Positions 34,967-42,928 of a stretch of 64,000 nucleotides of DNA are shown piece by piece. The notes under the pieces were generated by a model. That model was not told the DNA's origin, did not search any database, and worked only from the letters and a program-made list of their open reading frames with translations. The stretch is taken from contig NZ_WFIX01000171.1 in the NCBI RefSeq assembly GCF_009745985.1, positions 248,001 to 312,000 of the forward strand, given 5' to 3'. The DNA is from Microbacterium karelineae. GTDB taxonomy: Bacteria; Actinomycetota; Actinomycetes; Actinomycetales; Microbacteriaceae. A program made the translations under genes and the position numbers. Every line of letters starts with the position of its first letter. The first letter of the stretch is position 1.

Positions 34967-35239
34967 GTGCCTCGCGTTCCCTCTGCTGCCGCCGCTCATG
35001 TCGGCGCGCGGATCGCGTCGTTCCGCACCCGGCAGGCGATGACGCAGGATCAGCTCGCGGTCGCCAGCCACATCGATTCGTCGAACATCCGCAGCTACGA
35101 ATCGGGGCGATCGATGATGAACGTGCACTCGCTCGTGCGGATCGCCGAGGCCCTCGACGTCGAACCCGGGGACCTGCTCGAGGGCGTCACATCAGCGATG
35201 TTCGGTGGGGAACGCACGGGACAGCGCGGACGAGGCTGA
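34967..35239 (+). CDS. XRE-family helix-turn-helix regulator
   Basis: 90 residues from the GTG of MPRVPSAAAA; longer in-frame starts would overlap the opposite gene's 5' end. HVGARIASFRTRQAMTQDQL, then AVASHIDSSNIRSYESGRSM, is a complete XRE helix-turn-helix, followed by NVHSLVRIAEALDVEPGDLL. It is divergent from the DUF262-methylase-helicase-HEPN operon, the usual place for the controller that delays restriction until methylation is in place. That role is inferred from position. Confidence 0.85.
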   Translation: MPRVPSAAAAHVGARIASFRTRQAMTQDQLAVASHIDSSNIRSYESGRSMMNVHSLVRIAEALDVEPGDLLEGVTSAMFGGERTGQRGRG

Positions 35240-35314
35240 CGCGATCCGCGGATCCGCCCCGCCCCGTCGGCTACCGTGACCCTCAACCGCCACCCCACGA
35301 CGAGAGGATCCGCG

Positions 35315-36493
35315 ATGCCGACCAGACGAGCCGTCGAACAGCACATCGCGGTCTTCGGGGAGAGCGGCAGCGGGAAGACCGTGCTCGCGTCGTCGTTCTT
35401 CGGCGCAACGCAGGAGCCCGAGTTCCTCCGCGCGAGCCTCTTCGATGTCATCGCCGACGACACGGGGCAGGGCTCGCGCCTGCACCGCAACTACCTGGGG
35501 ATGAAGGATTCGGCGCGGCTCCCCGACGCCACCCGATTCGACTCCACGTCGTATGCCTTCACGATCCGTCCGAAGGATCCGCCGAACGCCCGCCGCGCGA
35601 AGAACCGCCCGTTCGACGCCGTGCGGCTCGTGTGGCACGACTATCCCGGCGAATGGTTCGAGCAGGGCGTCAGCGGGCAGGTCGAACAGCGCCGCCGCGT
35701 CGACACGTTCCGCGCGCTCCTCGGATCCGACGTCGCCCTGTTCCTCGTCGACGGGCAGCGGCTGCTCGACAACGCCGGCGAGGAGGAGCGTTACCTCAAG
35801 TCGCTCTTCGGCAACTTCCGCAACGGCCTCCTCTCCCTGCGCGACGACCTCCTCGACGCCGGCAAGCCCCTCGTGCGCTTCCCGCGCATCTGGGTGATGG
35901 CGCTGTCCAAAGCCGACCTCCTGCCCGACCTCGATGCCTTCGCCTTCCGCGACCTCCTCATCGGCAAGGCGGGCGAGGACATCGACGAGCTCCGCAAGGT
36001 GATCGAGGGATTCGTCGAAGCGCGCGACGCCCTCTCCGTCGGCGAGGACTTCGTGCTCCTCTCCTCGGCGCGCTTCGAACCCGACCGGATCCAGGTGAGA
36101 GAGCGCGTCGGCGTCGACCTCGTCCTCCCCCTCGCCGCGACGCTCCCCCTCGAACGCCACGTGCGCTGGGCCGGCGCCAAGCGGATCCCCGGGAAGGTCG
36201 CCGAACAGCTCCTCGACAGCGGCGCCGGCGCCCTCGGCGTGACCGCCACGGCCGTCGCCCTCCTCGGCAAGGTGCCGCTGCCCGGCCCGCTGCGCATCGC
36301 ACAGGGGATCCTCGGCGCCGTCTTCGCCGGCCCCGCCCTCGAACAGGCCGCCGACCTCGCAGGCGCGAAGCTGCGCGAAGCGAACGCGACCGCCCGCGCC
36401 AAACACGACTACCTCGCGGCGATGCTCACCGGATTCCGCCTCGACCTCGAACGCGGCGAGCAGGAGCGCGTGCTGCTCCGGAGCCGGCGATGA
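35315..36493 (+). CDS. P-loop GTPase-like protein (TRAFAC-type)
   Basis: 392 residues; ATG preceded by GAGAGG. IAVFGESGSGKTVLASSFFG is the Walker A/G1 loop near residue 15, HDYPGEW near 108 fits the D-x-x-G (G3) motif, and VMALSKADLLPD near 195 is a good (N/T/S)KxD (G4) motif. A hydrophobic Gly/Ala-rich stretch near 300-335 (GALGVTATAVALLGKVPLPG) may touch a membrane. The gene overlaps a 106-residue partner by ATGA. Such GTPase plus small-partner pairs occur in conflict-system neighbourhoods. Nucleotide specificity is judged from G4 only. Confidence 0.75.
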   Translation: MPTRRAVEQHIAVFGESGSGKTVLASSFFGATQEPEFLRASLFDVIADDTGQGSRLHRNYLGMKDSARLPDATRFDSTSYAFTIRPKDPPNARRAKNRPFDAVRLVWHDYPGEWFEQGVSGQVEQRRRVDTFRALLGSDVALFLVDGQRLLDNAGEEERYLKSLFGNFRNGLLSLRDDLLDAGKPLVRFPRIWVMALSKADLLPDLDAFAFRDLLIGKAGEDIDELRKVIEGFVEARDALSVGEDFVLLSSARFEPDRIQVRERVGVDLVLPLAATLPLERHVRWAGAKRIPGKVAEQLLDSGAGALGVTATAVALLGKVPLPGPLRIAQGILGAVFAGPALEQAADLAGAKLREANATARAKHDYLAAMLTGFRLDLERGEQERVLLRSRR

Positions 36494-36810
36494 ACCTCAT
36501 CTGGGCCACCCGCGGCAGGCGCTGGGGGTTCCGATTCCTCCGCGACGGCGGACACGCGGATCCCCTCCCGGTCTACGAGCGGGCGTTCGCGGACGCCGGG
36601 GACGACGAGGCGGTATGCGTCCGGGCGGGCGACGCCATCGCCCTCCGCTTCCCCGATCCCGAGGGCCGCCGCGACGATGCGGGGCGCGTCATCCCCCACG
36701 AGTTCGTCATCCTCGACCCGCCCGGCGACATCGCGACCGTCGCCGAGGGGATCCGGGTCGTGTGGCCGCTGGTCAGCGACGTGTATGCGCGAGTGTGGGA
36801 CGAGTCGTGA
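36490..36810 (+). CDS. Small partner protein of the GTPase
   Basis: 106 residues whose ATG overlaps the GTPase stop. NLIWATRGRRWGFRFLRDGG at the start and VIPHEFVILDPPGDIATVAE later suggest a compact alpha/beta protein; no family is recognised. Tight coupling to the GTPase argues for a complex or a regulator/effector relation. Composition matches resident genes. Confidence 0.65.
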   Translation: MNLIWATRGRRWGFRFLRDGGHADPLPVYERAFADAGDDEAVCVRAGDAIALRFPDPEGRRDDAGRVIPHEFVILDPPGDIATVAEGIRVVWPLVSDVYARVWDES

Positions 36811-36962
36811 GCCGCATCGACGGAGATGAGCCGATCTGACGGACCGGCCCCGCCGATCGGATCCGTCGATCGGGCGTATCTCCGGCGTACCGACCGCCGC
36901 GCCCCATCCGCCCGCCGCGCGGCTTCGATGCGCCGCCAGGCACCCCTTGACGCTTCCCTTAT

Positions 36963-36980
36963 CGAGAAGATATCTTCTCG
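36963..36980. promoter_or_regulatory. Perfect 18-bp palindrome, probable operator
   Basis: CGAGAAGATATCTTCTCG is fully self-complementary and ends 4 bases before the GTG start of the winged-helix nucleotidyltransferase. The encoded protein's own N-terminal winged helix is the obvious candidate ligand. Confidence 0.75.
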
Positions 36981-36984
36981 TTCT

Positions 36985-37578
36985 GTGAAGACTCGTCCAC
37001 CGCAGCTGACGCCGTTCGTGCGTTCCGATGCGCTCGGGGCGATCCTCGCGGAGACGCTCGGCCACCCTGACCAGGAGGTCGCGCTCGCCGAACTCGGACG
37101 ACGAACCGGGATCAGTGGTCCAGTCGTGCACCGTGAGGTCGGTCGGCTCGTCGACAACGAGATCCTTCGCGATCGCACGGAGGGACGCAATCGCCTCGTC
37201 CGCGCCAACACCGAGCATCCGCTGTTCGCGCTCATGAGGAATCTGATCGCCGCAACCTATGGGCCGATTCCCGTCCTGCGCGAGCTGTTCGAGGGCGTCG
37301 AAGGAGTGGCCCGGCTGCTCATCTACGGCTCCTGGGCCGCACGACGGGCGGGAGAAAGCGGAGCGTTCCCGAATGACATCGATGTGCTCGTCGTCGGAGA
37401 CACCCCACGGCGAAAGCTGGCGACAATCGCATCGGAAGCCGGCACTCGGCTCGACATGCCGGTGAACATCGCCCGGCTGTCCGTCGAAGACTGGGAGTCA
37501 GAGGATGCCTCGCCATTCGTCCTGACGATCCGATCGCGCCCCCTCGTCGACGTGATGACAGGCGACGTCGATGCCTGA
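36985..37578 (+). CDS. Winged-helix plus MNT nucleotidyltransferase (antitoxin-type)
   Basis: 197 residues from the GTG just behind the 18-bp palindrome. Residues about 15-75 (VALAELGRRTGISGPVVHRE...ILRDRTEGRNRLVRA) form a winged helix. Residues 105-190 contain LIYGSWAARRAGESG and NDIDVLVVGD, the G-S...D-x-D catalytic motif of nucleotidyltransferases. Its end overlaps the following HEPN gene by 8 bases. In MntA/HepT pairs the nucleotidyltransferase inactivates the HEPN RNase, by AMPylation in studied cases. The fused DNA-binding domain suggests autoregulation at the palindrome. Confidence 0.85.
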   Translation: MKTRPPQLTPFVRSDALGAILAETLGHPDQEVALAELGRRTGISGPVVHREVGRLVDNEILRDRTEGRNRLVRANTEHPLFALMRNLIAATYGPIPVLRELFEGVEGVARLLIYGSWAARRAGESGAFPNDIDVLVVGDTPRRKLATIASEAGTRLDMPVNIARLSVEDWESEDASPFVLTIRSRPLVDVMTGDVDA

Positions 37579-38008
37579 CGCGATCGACCAGATGCTCCAG
37601 AACCGCAGGCTCGAGCGCGTGGCCGCGAACCGCGAACACGCGTTGAGCGTGATCAGACTGGCCGAGCAGCACGTCCGCACGGCGCGCGTCCTCGCCACGA
37701 CGGACGACCACGCGATGGCCTTCACCGCCGCCTACGACGGCGCACGGAAGGCGCTCACCGCCGTCCTCGCCCGGGAAGGACTGCGTGTCCGACCGGTCGG
37801 CGGAGCGCATCGCAACACGGGCATCGCCGCCGCGGCGTTCGTTGAGGACGCATCGCTGCAGGATTTCGACTGGATGCGCCAGGTGCGCAACGCCACCGAA
37901 TATCCCGACGACGACCGTCCGACAGCGACGAGACAGGACGTCGCGGAGGCCATCGAAGCAGCTGCCGCGATCGTCGACGCATGCGCGCGGCACCTGCGCA
38001 CGACGTAG
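37571..38008 (+). CDS. HEPN-domain protein, partner of the nucleotidyltransferase
   Basis: 145 residues, four-helix type: SVIRLAEQHVRTARVLATTD, AFTAAYDGARKALTAVLARE, then WMRQVRNATEYPDD. The motif R-N-x-x-E-Y replaces the usual R-x4-6-H and is characteristic of the SAV_6107-like HEPN subgroup. With the preceding MNT gene it forms a HEPN/MNT toxin-antitoxin candidate. Whether it is an active RNase is uncertain because the catalytic His is absent. Confidence 0.82.
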   Translation: MPDAIDQMLQNRRLERVAANREHALSVIRLAEQHVRTARVLATTDDHAMAFTAAYDGARKALTAVLAREGLRVRPVGGAHRNTGIAAAAFVEDASLQDFDWMRQVRNATEYPDDDRPTATRQDVAEAIEAAAAIVDACARHLRTT

Positions 38009-38029
38009 CGAGCGTCCGGCGCCCCGCCC

Positions 38030-38653
38030 TCACCCCACCCACCGCGCGGCGTGCTTCCGGTACGTCTTCACGGCCGACCGCACATACGGATCCGCGTCGT
38101 CGCCCAGCATCTCCGCGACGCGCAGCCCCTGCGTCACATCGGCGTCGGTGCCCTTCCGGATGAACCACAGCGGCGCCGTGATCGCGGAGCGGCGGCGCAG
38201 CGGATCCGCGGATCCGGCGAGCTCGGCGACGATCCCCAGCTCGCCGCGCGACGCGTCCCATCCGCCGAACGCGCCGATCATCAGCGGCCAGCCGATCACG
38301 CGCGGAGCCGCGCGATCGACCATGTCCCACGTCGTGATCGCGTCGTGGTGATCCAGGTAGAGCTGCGCGAGCTCCGTCCGCTCCTCGTCCGACAGCCGCC
38401 GGCGGGCGAGGAAGTTGAGGATGCAGAAGGCGGTCAAACGCGGCTCGTAGGCATCGTCGTCGATCAGCGCGAGGATCTCCGCCCGCGGCAGATCCGTCGC
38501 CTGCTTCGCGATGCCGAACAGCGTGCCCATGCGCACGCCGATGACCGGCTCCGGCTCGCGCACGCGCCGGCGGATCTTCTCCGCCTGATCCGGATCCGCC
38601 TCCGCGCGCAGGGCGTCGATGACGTCGGCGGCGGTCGTGGGCTCGGCGTCCAT
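38030..38653 (-). CDS. AlkD-like DNA alkylation repair protein (HEAT-like repeats)
   Basis: 207 residues, almost all helix, with the AlkD family pattern VRMGTLFGIAKQATDLPRAE, YEPRLTAFCILNFLARRRLS, ITTWDMVDRAAPRVIGWPL and a HEAT-like C-terminus ending DADPYVRSAVKTYRKHAARW. AlkD glycosylases remove N3/N7-alkylated purines. WDMVD contains the conserved W and D of the family. Convergent with the HEPN gene (21-base gap) and divergent from the HigA gene. Confidence 0.82.
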   Translation of the reverse strand: MDAEPTTAADVIDALRAEADPDQAEKIRRRVREPEPVIGVRMGTLFGIAKQATDLPRAEILALIDDDAYEPRLTAFCILNFLARRRLSDEERTELAQLYLDHHDAITTWDMVDRAAPRVIGWPLMIGAFGGWDASRGELGIVAELAGSADPLRRRSAITAPLWFIRKGTDADVTQGLRVAEMLGDDADPYVRSAVKTYRKHAARWVG

Positions 38654-38693
38654 GGATCCAGTGAAGCGCGCGGACAGGACGCTCGACAGGTAT

Positions 38694-38708
38694 TAACGCG
38701 TCGCGTTA
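38694..38708. promoter_or_regulatory. Dyad upstream of the HigA-like gene
   Basis: TAACGCG-T-CGCGTTA, perfect 7-bp arms around one base, 63 bases before the antitoxin start and 40 bases from the divergent AlkD start. Probably the HigA binding site overlapping its promoter. Confidence 0.6.
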
Positions 38709-38771
38709 CTATTGGCGCGGCTTGCCGTCCCGTGCAAACGCAACGACGGCGAAGGCGCGACAGGAGGGGCG

Positions 38772-39068
38772 ATGACAGAGCAGGCATACGATCCGATCAC
38801 GCCGGGCGAGGTTCTGCTCGCGGAGTTCCTGCGGCCCATGGGGATCTCGCAGTATCGCCTCGCGAAGACGATCGGCGTGCCGCCCCGGCGCATCAACGAG
38901 ATCGTCCACGGCAAGCGACGAATCACCCCCGAGACGGGGATCCGCATCTCGAAGGCGCTCGGCATGAGCGAGCGCTTCTTCCTCAACCTTCAACTCGACT
39001 TCGATCTGGAGGTCGAGAAGGACAAGCACCAGGACGAGATCGACGCGATCGCGCCGCTCGTCGCCTGA
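38772..39068 (+). CDS. higA: HigA-family antitoxin (XRE type), no HigB beside it
   Basis: 98 residues from an ATG preceded by GGAGGGG. The family pattern ITPGEVLLAEFLRPMGISQY, then RLAKTIGVPPRRINEIVHGK, RRITPETGIRISKALGMSER and FFLNLQLDFDLE, is complete. HigA normally follows a HigB mRNase gene; here the 118 bases upstream cannot hold one and no HigB-like remnant was seen. It may be an orphan regulator or an anti-addiction copy. Confidence 0.88.
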   Translation: MTEQAYDPITPGEVLLAEFLRPMGISQYRLAKTIGVPPRRINEIVHGKRRITPETGIRISKALGMSERFFLNLQLDFDLEVEKDKHQDEIDAIAPLVA

Positions 39069-39091
39069 GCGCACGACAGAACGAGTGACCT

Positions 39092-39247
39092 GTGACGACA
39101 ACGATCGACGTCGACGTCTCCGACGAGCTGCGCGCCGCGCTCACCACCGAAGCCGCGGCACAGGGCCTCGAACTCAACGACCTGCTGCTCGGGATGATCC
39201 ACCGCGAAGTCGAACGGATCCGCTCCCGCCGCGTCGACGACGCATAG
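39092..39247 (+). CDS. 51-residue putative ribbon-helix-helix-like protein
   Basis: GTG start, reading MTTTIDVDVSDELRAALTTE, AAAQGLELNDLLLGMIHREV, ERIRSRRVDDA. A short strand followed by two helices fits a ribbon-helix-helix DNA-binding protein or antitoxin. It begins 23 bases after the HigA-like stop and may be co-transcribed. Too short for firm assignment. Confidence 0.5.
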   Translation: MTTTIDVDVSDELRAALTTEAAAQGLELNDLLLGMIHREVERIRSRRVDDA

Positions 39248-39275
39248 CACCAACGCAGGCCCTGACGTCACCCAC

Positions 39276-40145
39276 CTACACGACGGCGTGTCGATCCGGA
39301 TCGATCTGCAGGTCCAGCACGGTCAGGCTCGGGTGCCGCGCGACTGCGTCAGGGCCGAGCGTCATCATCGTCGTCAGCACGGCCATCGGCGGCACGTGTA
39401 TGCCGTGCAACATCAGCGGTTCGGCGCCGTCGAACTGGCAGACGAGGGTGCGCTGCGCGACTTCCGGGTACACGGCGACCATCGCCGTGTAGTCGAACGT
39501 GAGCGGTCGTCCCCCGACGACACAGATCAATCGCCGGTTCGTGACGATCACCCGTACCGCCTGGTGCTCGCGCCATTGCTCCGCCGCTTGCCGGCGGGCG
39601 GCGTTGCGCGCGGCGCCGTTCGAGATCGCCGTCACGGCAAGCGCACCGACGACGAACGCGGGGTGCCCGAACACGAAAGCAGACGTCTGGTCGTACGCGA
39701 CGTCCTGTCCGTAATAGCGCGAGTACTGCGCGGGCGCGTCGAGGAAGAACTCCTCGTCGGGATACGGCACGATCTCCCACGGTCGGCCGATCGTCGCCGG
39801 CACCTCGCGCGCGATCAGCGCTCTGCGAAGATGTGCCGCGTGATTCCAGGCGGTCGCGTCACTGCGGTGCGACTCGATCTGACCCTGCTCGCTCTTCGTG
39901 AACCGGCCGCGGGATCGCCGCCAGCGGCGATGCACCTTCACTGCCTGCACGATGCACACGATCAATGCGGTGAGCGGCAGGACGAACATGGCGAGATACA
40001 CGACGATGAACACAGCGACCATCCACCCACCGGCGGCCGACCCATCGTGTTCGTACGTCCGCGACAGCCACGCACTTAGCGCTCCGCATCCGTAGAACGT
40101 CACCGGCACGAGCAGAAGCGGGATGAGCCAACGGAGAGGCCGCAT
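39276..40145 (-). CDS. Hypothetical membrane protein, 289 residues
   Basis: Two N-terminal transmembrane segments (LRWLIPLLLVPVTFYGCGAL and MVAVFIVVYLAMFVLPLTAL...VCIVQAV) precede a basic stretch VHRRWRRSRGRF and a ~190-residue cytoplasmic domain. The domain contains VRVIVTNRRLICVVGGRPLT and DYTAMVAVYPEV, which resembles a PH-like fold with a 'TNRRL' strand often seen in bacterial PH-like domains. Function unknown. Convergent with the small gene at 39092. Confidence 0.75.
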   Translation of the reverse strand: MRPLRWLIPLLLVPVTFYGCGALSAWLSRTYEHDGSAAGGWMVAVFIVVYLAMFVLPLTALIVCIVQAVKVHRRWRRSRGRFTKSEQGQIESHRSDATAWNHAAHLRRALIAREVPATIGRPWEIVPYPDEEFFLDAPAQYSRYYGQDVAYDQTSAFVFGHPAFVVGALAVTAISNGAARNAARRQAAEQWREHQAVRVIVTNRRLICVVGGRPLTFDYTAMVAVYPEVAQRTLVCQFDGAEPLMLHGIHVPPMAVLTTMMTLGPDAVARHPSLTVLDLQIDPDRHAVV

Positions 40146-40354
40146 GCGACCACCCTACTGAGCGCCGCGTCCGCACGAATGTCGGAACTCCCCGACATCA
40201 TCGCCACATGGAGAATGACAGGCCGACCGCCATTGAGATCACCGCCTCACCGACGAGCACACCGACTGCGAGCGCAGCGAACACCGCCGCTGACCTCGCA
40301 CACAAGCGCGTCATTGACAGCAAGGCATCGCTCTTCAGACGCTATGCTGTCACC

Positions 40355-40606
40355 ATGCGCACGACCGTCACGCTCGACCCCGACGTCGAACGCGCCCTCC
40401 GCGAGCGGATGGCGCGTGAGCACGTGAGCTTCAAGCGTGCGCTCAACGACGCCGTCCGCGACTCCGCCCGAGACCGCGGCGACATCGGCACCCCGTTTCA
40501 CACCCCCGTCTTCGACCTCGGCCAACCCACGACGGATCTGACGAAGGCGAACTCCATCGCCGCAGGCCTCGACGACGAAGACATCGCGAAGCACCTGCGC
40601 GCATGA
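40355..40606 (+). CDS. vapB: VapB-type antitoxin (CopG-like)
   Basis: 83 residues. MRTTVTLDPDVERALRERMA, REHVSFKRALNDAVRDSARD is the ribbon-helix-helix start of a VapB antitoxin. The tail (DLGQPTTDLTKANSIAAGLD, DEDIAKHLRA) is the toxin-binding part. Its stop overlaps the PIN gene ATG (ATGA). It neutralises the toxin and should repress the operon. Confidence 0.88.
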   Translation: MRTTVTLDPDVERALRERMAREHVSFKRALNDAVRDSARDRGDIGTPFHTPVFDLGQPTTDLTKANSIAAGLDDEDIAKHLRA

Positions 40607-41028
40607 AACTCGTCGATGCGAACGTCCTCCTCAACGCGATCAACTCCTCTGCTCCGCAACACGACGAAGCCCGCACGTGGTTGGATCGGGCACTCTCCGG
40701 ATCCGACGTCGTCGCCTTCGCGTGGCAGCCGCTTCTCGCGTTCATCCGCATCGCGTCCCACCCGACACTGATGCCGGCGCCGCTCACGGGCGCGGAGGCG
40801 ACCGACATCGTCGCGCAGTGGACATCGCACCCCGGCACTCAGATCCTCCATCCAACGGCCCGCCACGGCGACATCCTCCGGCGTCTGCTCGACGCCTCCT
40901 CGCCGGCGGGCAACCTCGTGAACGACGCGCACATCGCGTCGCTCGCGATCGAACATCGCGCGACTGTCGTCACCTACGACGCCGACTTCCAGCGCTTCCC
41001 CGAGGTGCGCTGGCAGCTGCCGAGCTGA
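40603..41028 (+). CDS. vapC: VapC-type PIN-domain ribonuclease toxin
   Basis: 141 residues. MKLVDANVLLNAIN gives the first Asp, FAWQPLLAFIRI the position of the second acidic site in this subgroup, and AGNLVNDAHIASLAIEHRAT with VVTYDADFQRFPEVRW the remaining PIN residues. It is the TTHA-like VapC group with an 'SHPGTQIL' insert. Mg-dependent RNase predicted. This is the second PIN toxin in the window, distinct in sequence from that at 14497. Confidence 0.9.
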   Translation: MKLVDANVLLNAINSSAPQHDEARTWLDRALSGSDVVAFAWQPLLAFIRIASHPTLMPAPLTGAEATDIVAQWTSHPGTQILHPTARHGDILRRLLDASSPAGNLVNDAHIASLAIEHRATVVTYDADFQRFPEVRWQLPS

Positions 41029-41074
41029 TCCGCCGACGCACGTCACACTCCGAAACCCGCAGGAATACCGCGCC

Positions 41075-41202
41075 CCAGGCGTGAGTTGTGGCCAGGCGTG
41101 AGTTGTGGCCCTCCGTGCCGCCGCACGACGCCCTGACGGGCGCGCGGCGGTCGACGCTCGCACGCGCGGATCCCGCGCCACCACGCGCGGATCCCGCGCC
41201 AC
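41075..41202. repeat. Two tandem duplications upstream of the symporter gene
   Basis: CCAGGCGTGAGTTGTGG occurs twice head-to-tail (41075-41091, 41092-41108). CACGCGCGGATCCCGCGCCA plus one C, a 21-bp unit, occurs twice (41161-41181, 41182-41202), ending 14 bases before the symporter ATG. Exact tandem copies in a leader suggest duplicated operators or slipped-strand events. Confidence 0.7.
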
Positions 41203-41216
41203 CCCACGGAGACCCC

Positions 41217-42611
41217 ATGACCACCACCGCACCCCGAGCCGCGAAGAAGAAGCGCCCCTTCTACGCGTCGTTCGGCTTCCAGATCATCGCGGCGCTCGTC
41301 GTCGGCATCGCCCTCGGCCTGCTCGCCCGCCAGCTCGGCGCGGACGCCGACAACGCGACGCCGCTGTCCGAGACGCTCGCGACCATCGGATCCTCGTACG
41401 TCACGATCCTCCGCGCCGCCGTCGTCCCCCTCGTGTTCACGGCCATCGTCGCGAGCATCTCGAACCTGCGCCGCGTGCAGAACGCCGCCCGCCTCGCCGG
41501 CCAGACCCTCCTCTGGTTCGCGATCACGGCCTTCATCGCCGTGTCGATCGGCATCGTGCTCGGCCTCGTCATCCAGCCCGGATCGCGCGCCGGCACCGGC
41601 CTCGAGACGGGCGAGCCGTCGCACGTCGGATCCTGGTGGGACTTCCTCATCGGCCTCGTCCCGCAGAACTTCCTCGGCCTCGGCATCTCGGGATCCGTCG
41701 ACGACGAAACCGGCGCCTTCGCCGGATCCGTGAACTTCAACATCCTGCAGATCATCGTCGTCTCCGTCGTCATCGGCCTCGCCGCGCTGCGCGCCGGGAA
41801 GAAGGCCGAGCCGTTCCTCGCTTTCACCGAATCGCTGCTCAAGGTGATCCAGCGCGTCGTGTGGTGGATCATCCGCATCGCCCCGATCGGCACGCTCGGC
41901 CTCATCGGCAACGCCGTCATCCAGTACGGCTGGGAGCGCCTCACCTCGCTCGTCTGGTTCACCGTCGCGATCTACGTCGGCCTCGCGCTCGTGTTCTTCG
42001 TCGTCTACCCGCTGCTCGCCGCGGCCAACGGCCTCTCGGTCAAGCAGTACTTCACCGGCGTGTGGCCGGCGACGCAATTCGGATTCGTCAGCCGCTCGTC
42101 CATCGGCACCCTGCCGCTCACGCAGCGCGTCGCCGAGCGCAACCTCGGCGTGCCCCGCGAGTACGCGTCGTTCGCCGTGCCCTTCGGATCCACGACCAAG
42201 ATGGACGGCTGCGCCGCCATCTACCCCGCGATCGCCGCGATCTTCGTCGCCCAGTTCTTCGACGTGCAGCTGACGATCATCCAGTACGCCCTGATCATCC
42301 TCGTCTCGGTCGTCGGATCCGCCGCAACAGCCGGCACGACGGGCGCGACCGTCATGCTGACCCTCACGCTGTCGACGGTCGGCCTGCCCCTCGAGGGCGT
42401 CGGCCTGCTGCTCGCGATCGACCCGATCCTCGACATGGGCCGCACCGCCCTCAACGTGACGGGCCAGGCGTTCATCCCGGCGCTTGTCGCGAAGCGCGAG
42501 AAGATCCTCGACCTCGACCTCTACAACGCACCCCGCGAGGGCCTGCCGTTCCACGAGGACGACGAGGAGGAGGCTTCGGCGACCGTCAGCGCCGGGACCG
42601 CGGCGCGATAG
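41217..42611 (+). CDS. Dicarboxylate/amino acid:cation symporter (DAACS family)
   Basis: 464 residues with about eight membrane segments and two re-entrant loops. Landmarks: FGFQIIAALVVGIALGLLAR, VPLVFTAIVASISNL, the serine-rich loop FGFVSRSSIGTLPLTQRVAE, the cation-binding TTKMDGCAAIYPAIAAIFVA (usually NxDGT), and GATVMLTLTLSTVGLPLEGV with LLAIDPILDMGRTALNVTG. It imports C4-dicarboxylates or acidic/neutral amino acids with Na+ or H+. In the NMDGT position it has K-M-D-G-C, a deviation that may alter cation choice. Its 3' end faces the palindromic repeats. Confidence 0.92.
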   Translation: MTTTAPRAAKKKRPFYASFGFQIIAALVVGIALGLLARQLGADADNATPLSETLATIGSSYVTILRAAVVPLVFTAIVASISNLRRVQNAARLAGQTLLWFAITAFIAVSIGIVLGLVIQPGSRAGTGLETGEPSHVGSWWDFLIGLVPQNFLGLGISGSVDDETGAFAGSVNFNILQIIVVSVVIGLAALRAGKKAEPFLAFTESLLKVIQRVVWWIIRIAPIGTLGLIGNAVIQYGWERLTSLVWFTVAIYVGLALVFFVVYPLLAAANGLSVKQYFTGVWPATQFGFVSRSSIGTLPLTQRVAERNLGVPREYASFAVPFGSTTKMDGCAAIYPAIAAIFVAQFFDVQLTIIQYALIILVSVVGSAATAGTTGATVMLTLTLSTVGLPLEGVGLLLAIDPILDMGRTALNVTGQAFIPALVAKREKILDLDLYNAPREGLPFHEDDEEEASATVSAGTAAR

Positions 42612-42645
42612 GGCACTCGCCGGGGCTCGGTCTCGGGAGAGCGCG

Positions 42646-42742
42646 CAGCACAACGCAGTCGATCTGCCGTTACCTGCACGGACGACCCGCGCGATTCCGC
42701 GGGCCCCTCGTGCCGACCGCGCAGATCGACTGCGTTGTGTTG
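42646..42742. repeat. Palindromic repeat, copy 3
   Basis: Arms CAGCACAACGCAGTCGATCT at 42646 and AGATCGACTGCGTTGTGTTG ending 42742, inverted and matching at 21 of 22 positions over the full arms. It starts 34 bases after the symporter stop. Paired with copy 4, separated by 76 bases. Confidence 0.85.
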
Positions 42743-42818
42743 ATGGTGGTTGCCACACGCCGCGCGGCCCGTGGCGCCGCGCGGCCGTGAGCGCGGCTGC
42801 CGATCAGCCGTGCCCACC

Positions 42819-42916
42819 CAACACAATGCAGTCGATCTGCCGGCACCCGCCCGGCGGGCCCGCGGAATCCCGCGGAACCTGGCCGGTGGGCACAGCAGAT
42901 CGACTGCGTTGTGTTG
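42819..42916. repeat. Palindromic repeat, copy 4
   Basis: Arms AACACAATGCAGTCGATCTG and CAGATCGACTGCGTTGTGTT, inverted. It ends 12 bases before the stop of the leftward TetR gene. The 20 or so bases before it (GGCTGCCGATCAGCCGTGCC) are repeated before copy 6. Confidence 0.88.
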
Positions 42917-42928
42917 GCGGCGGGAGCG

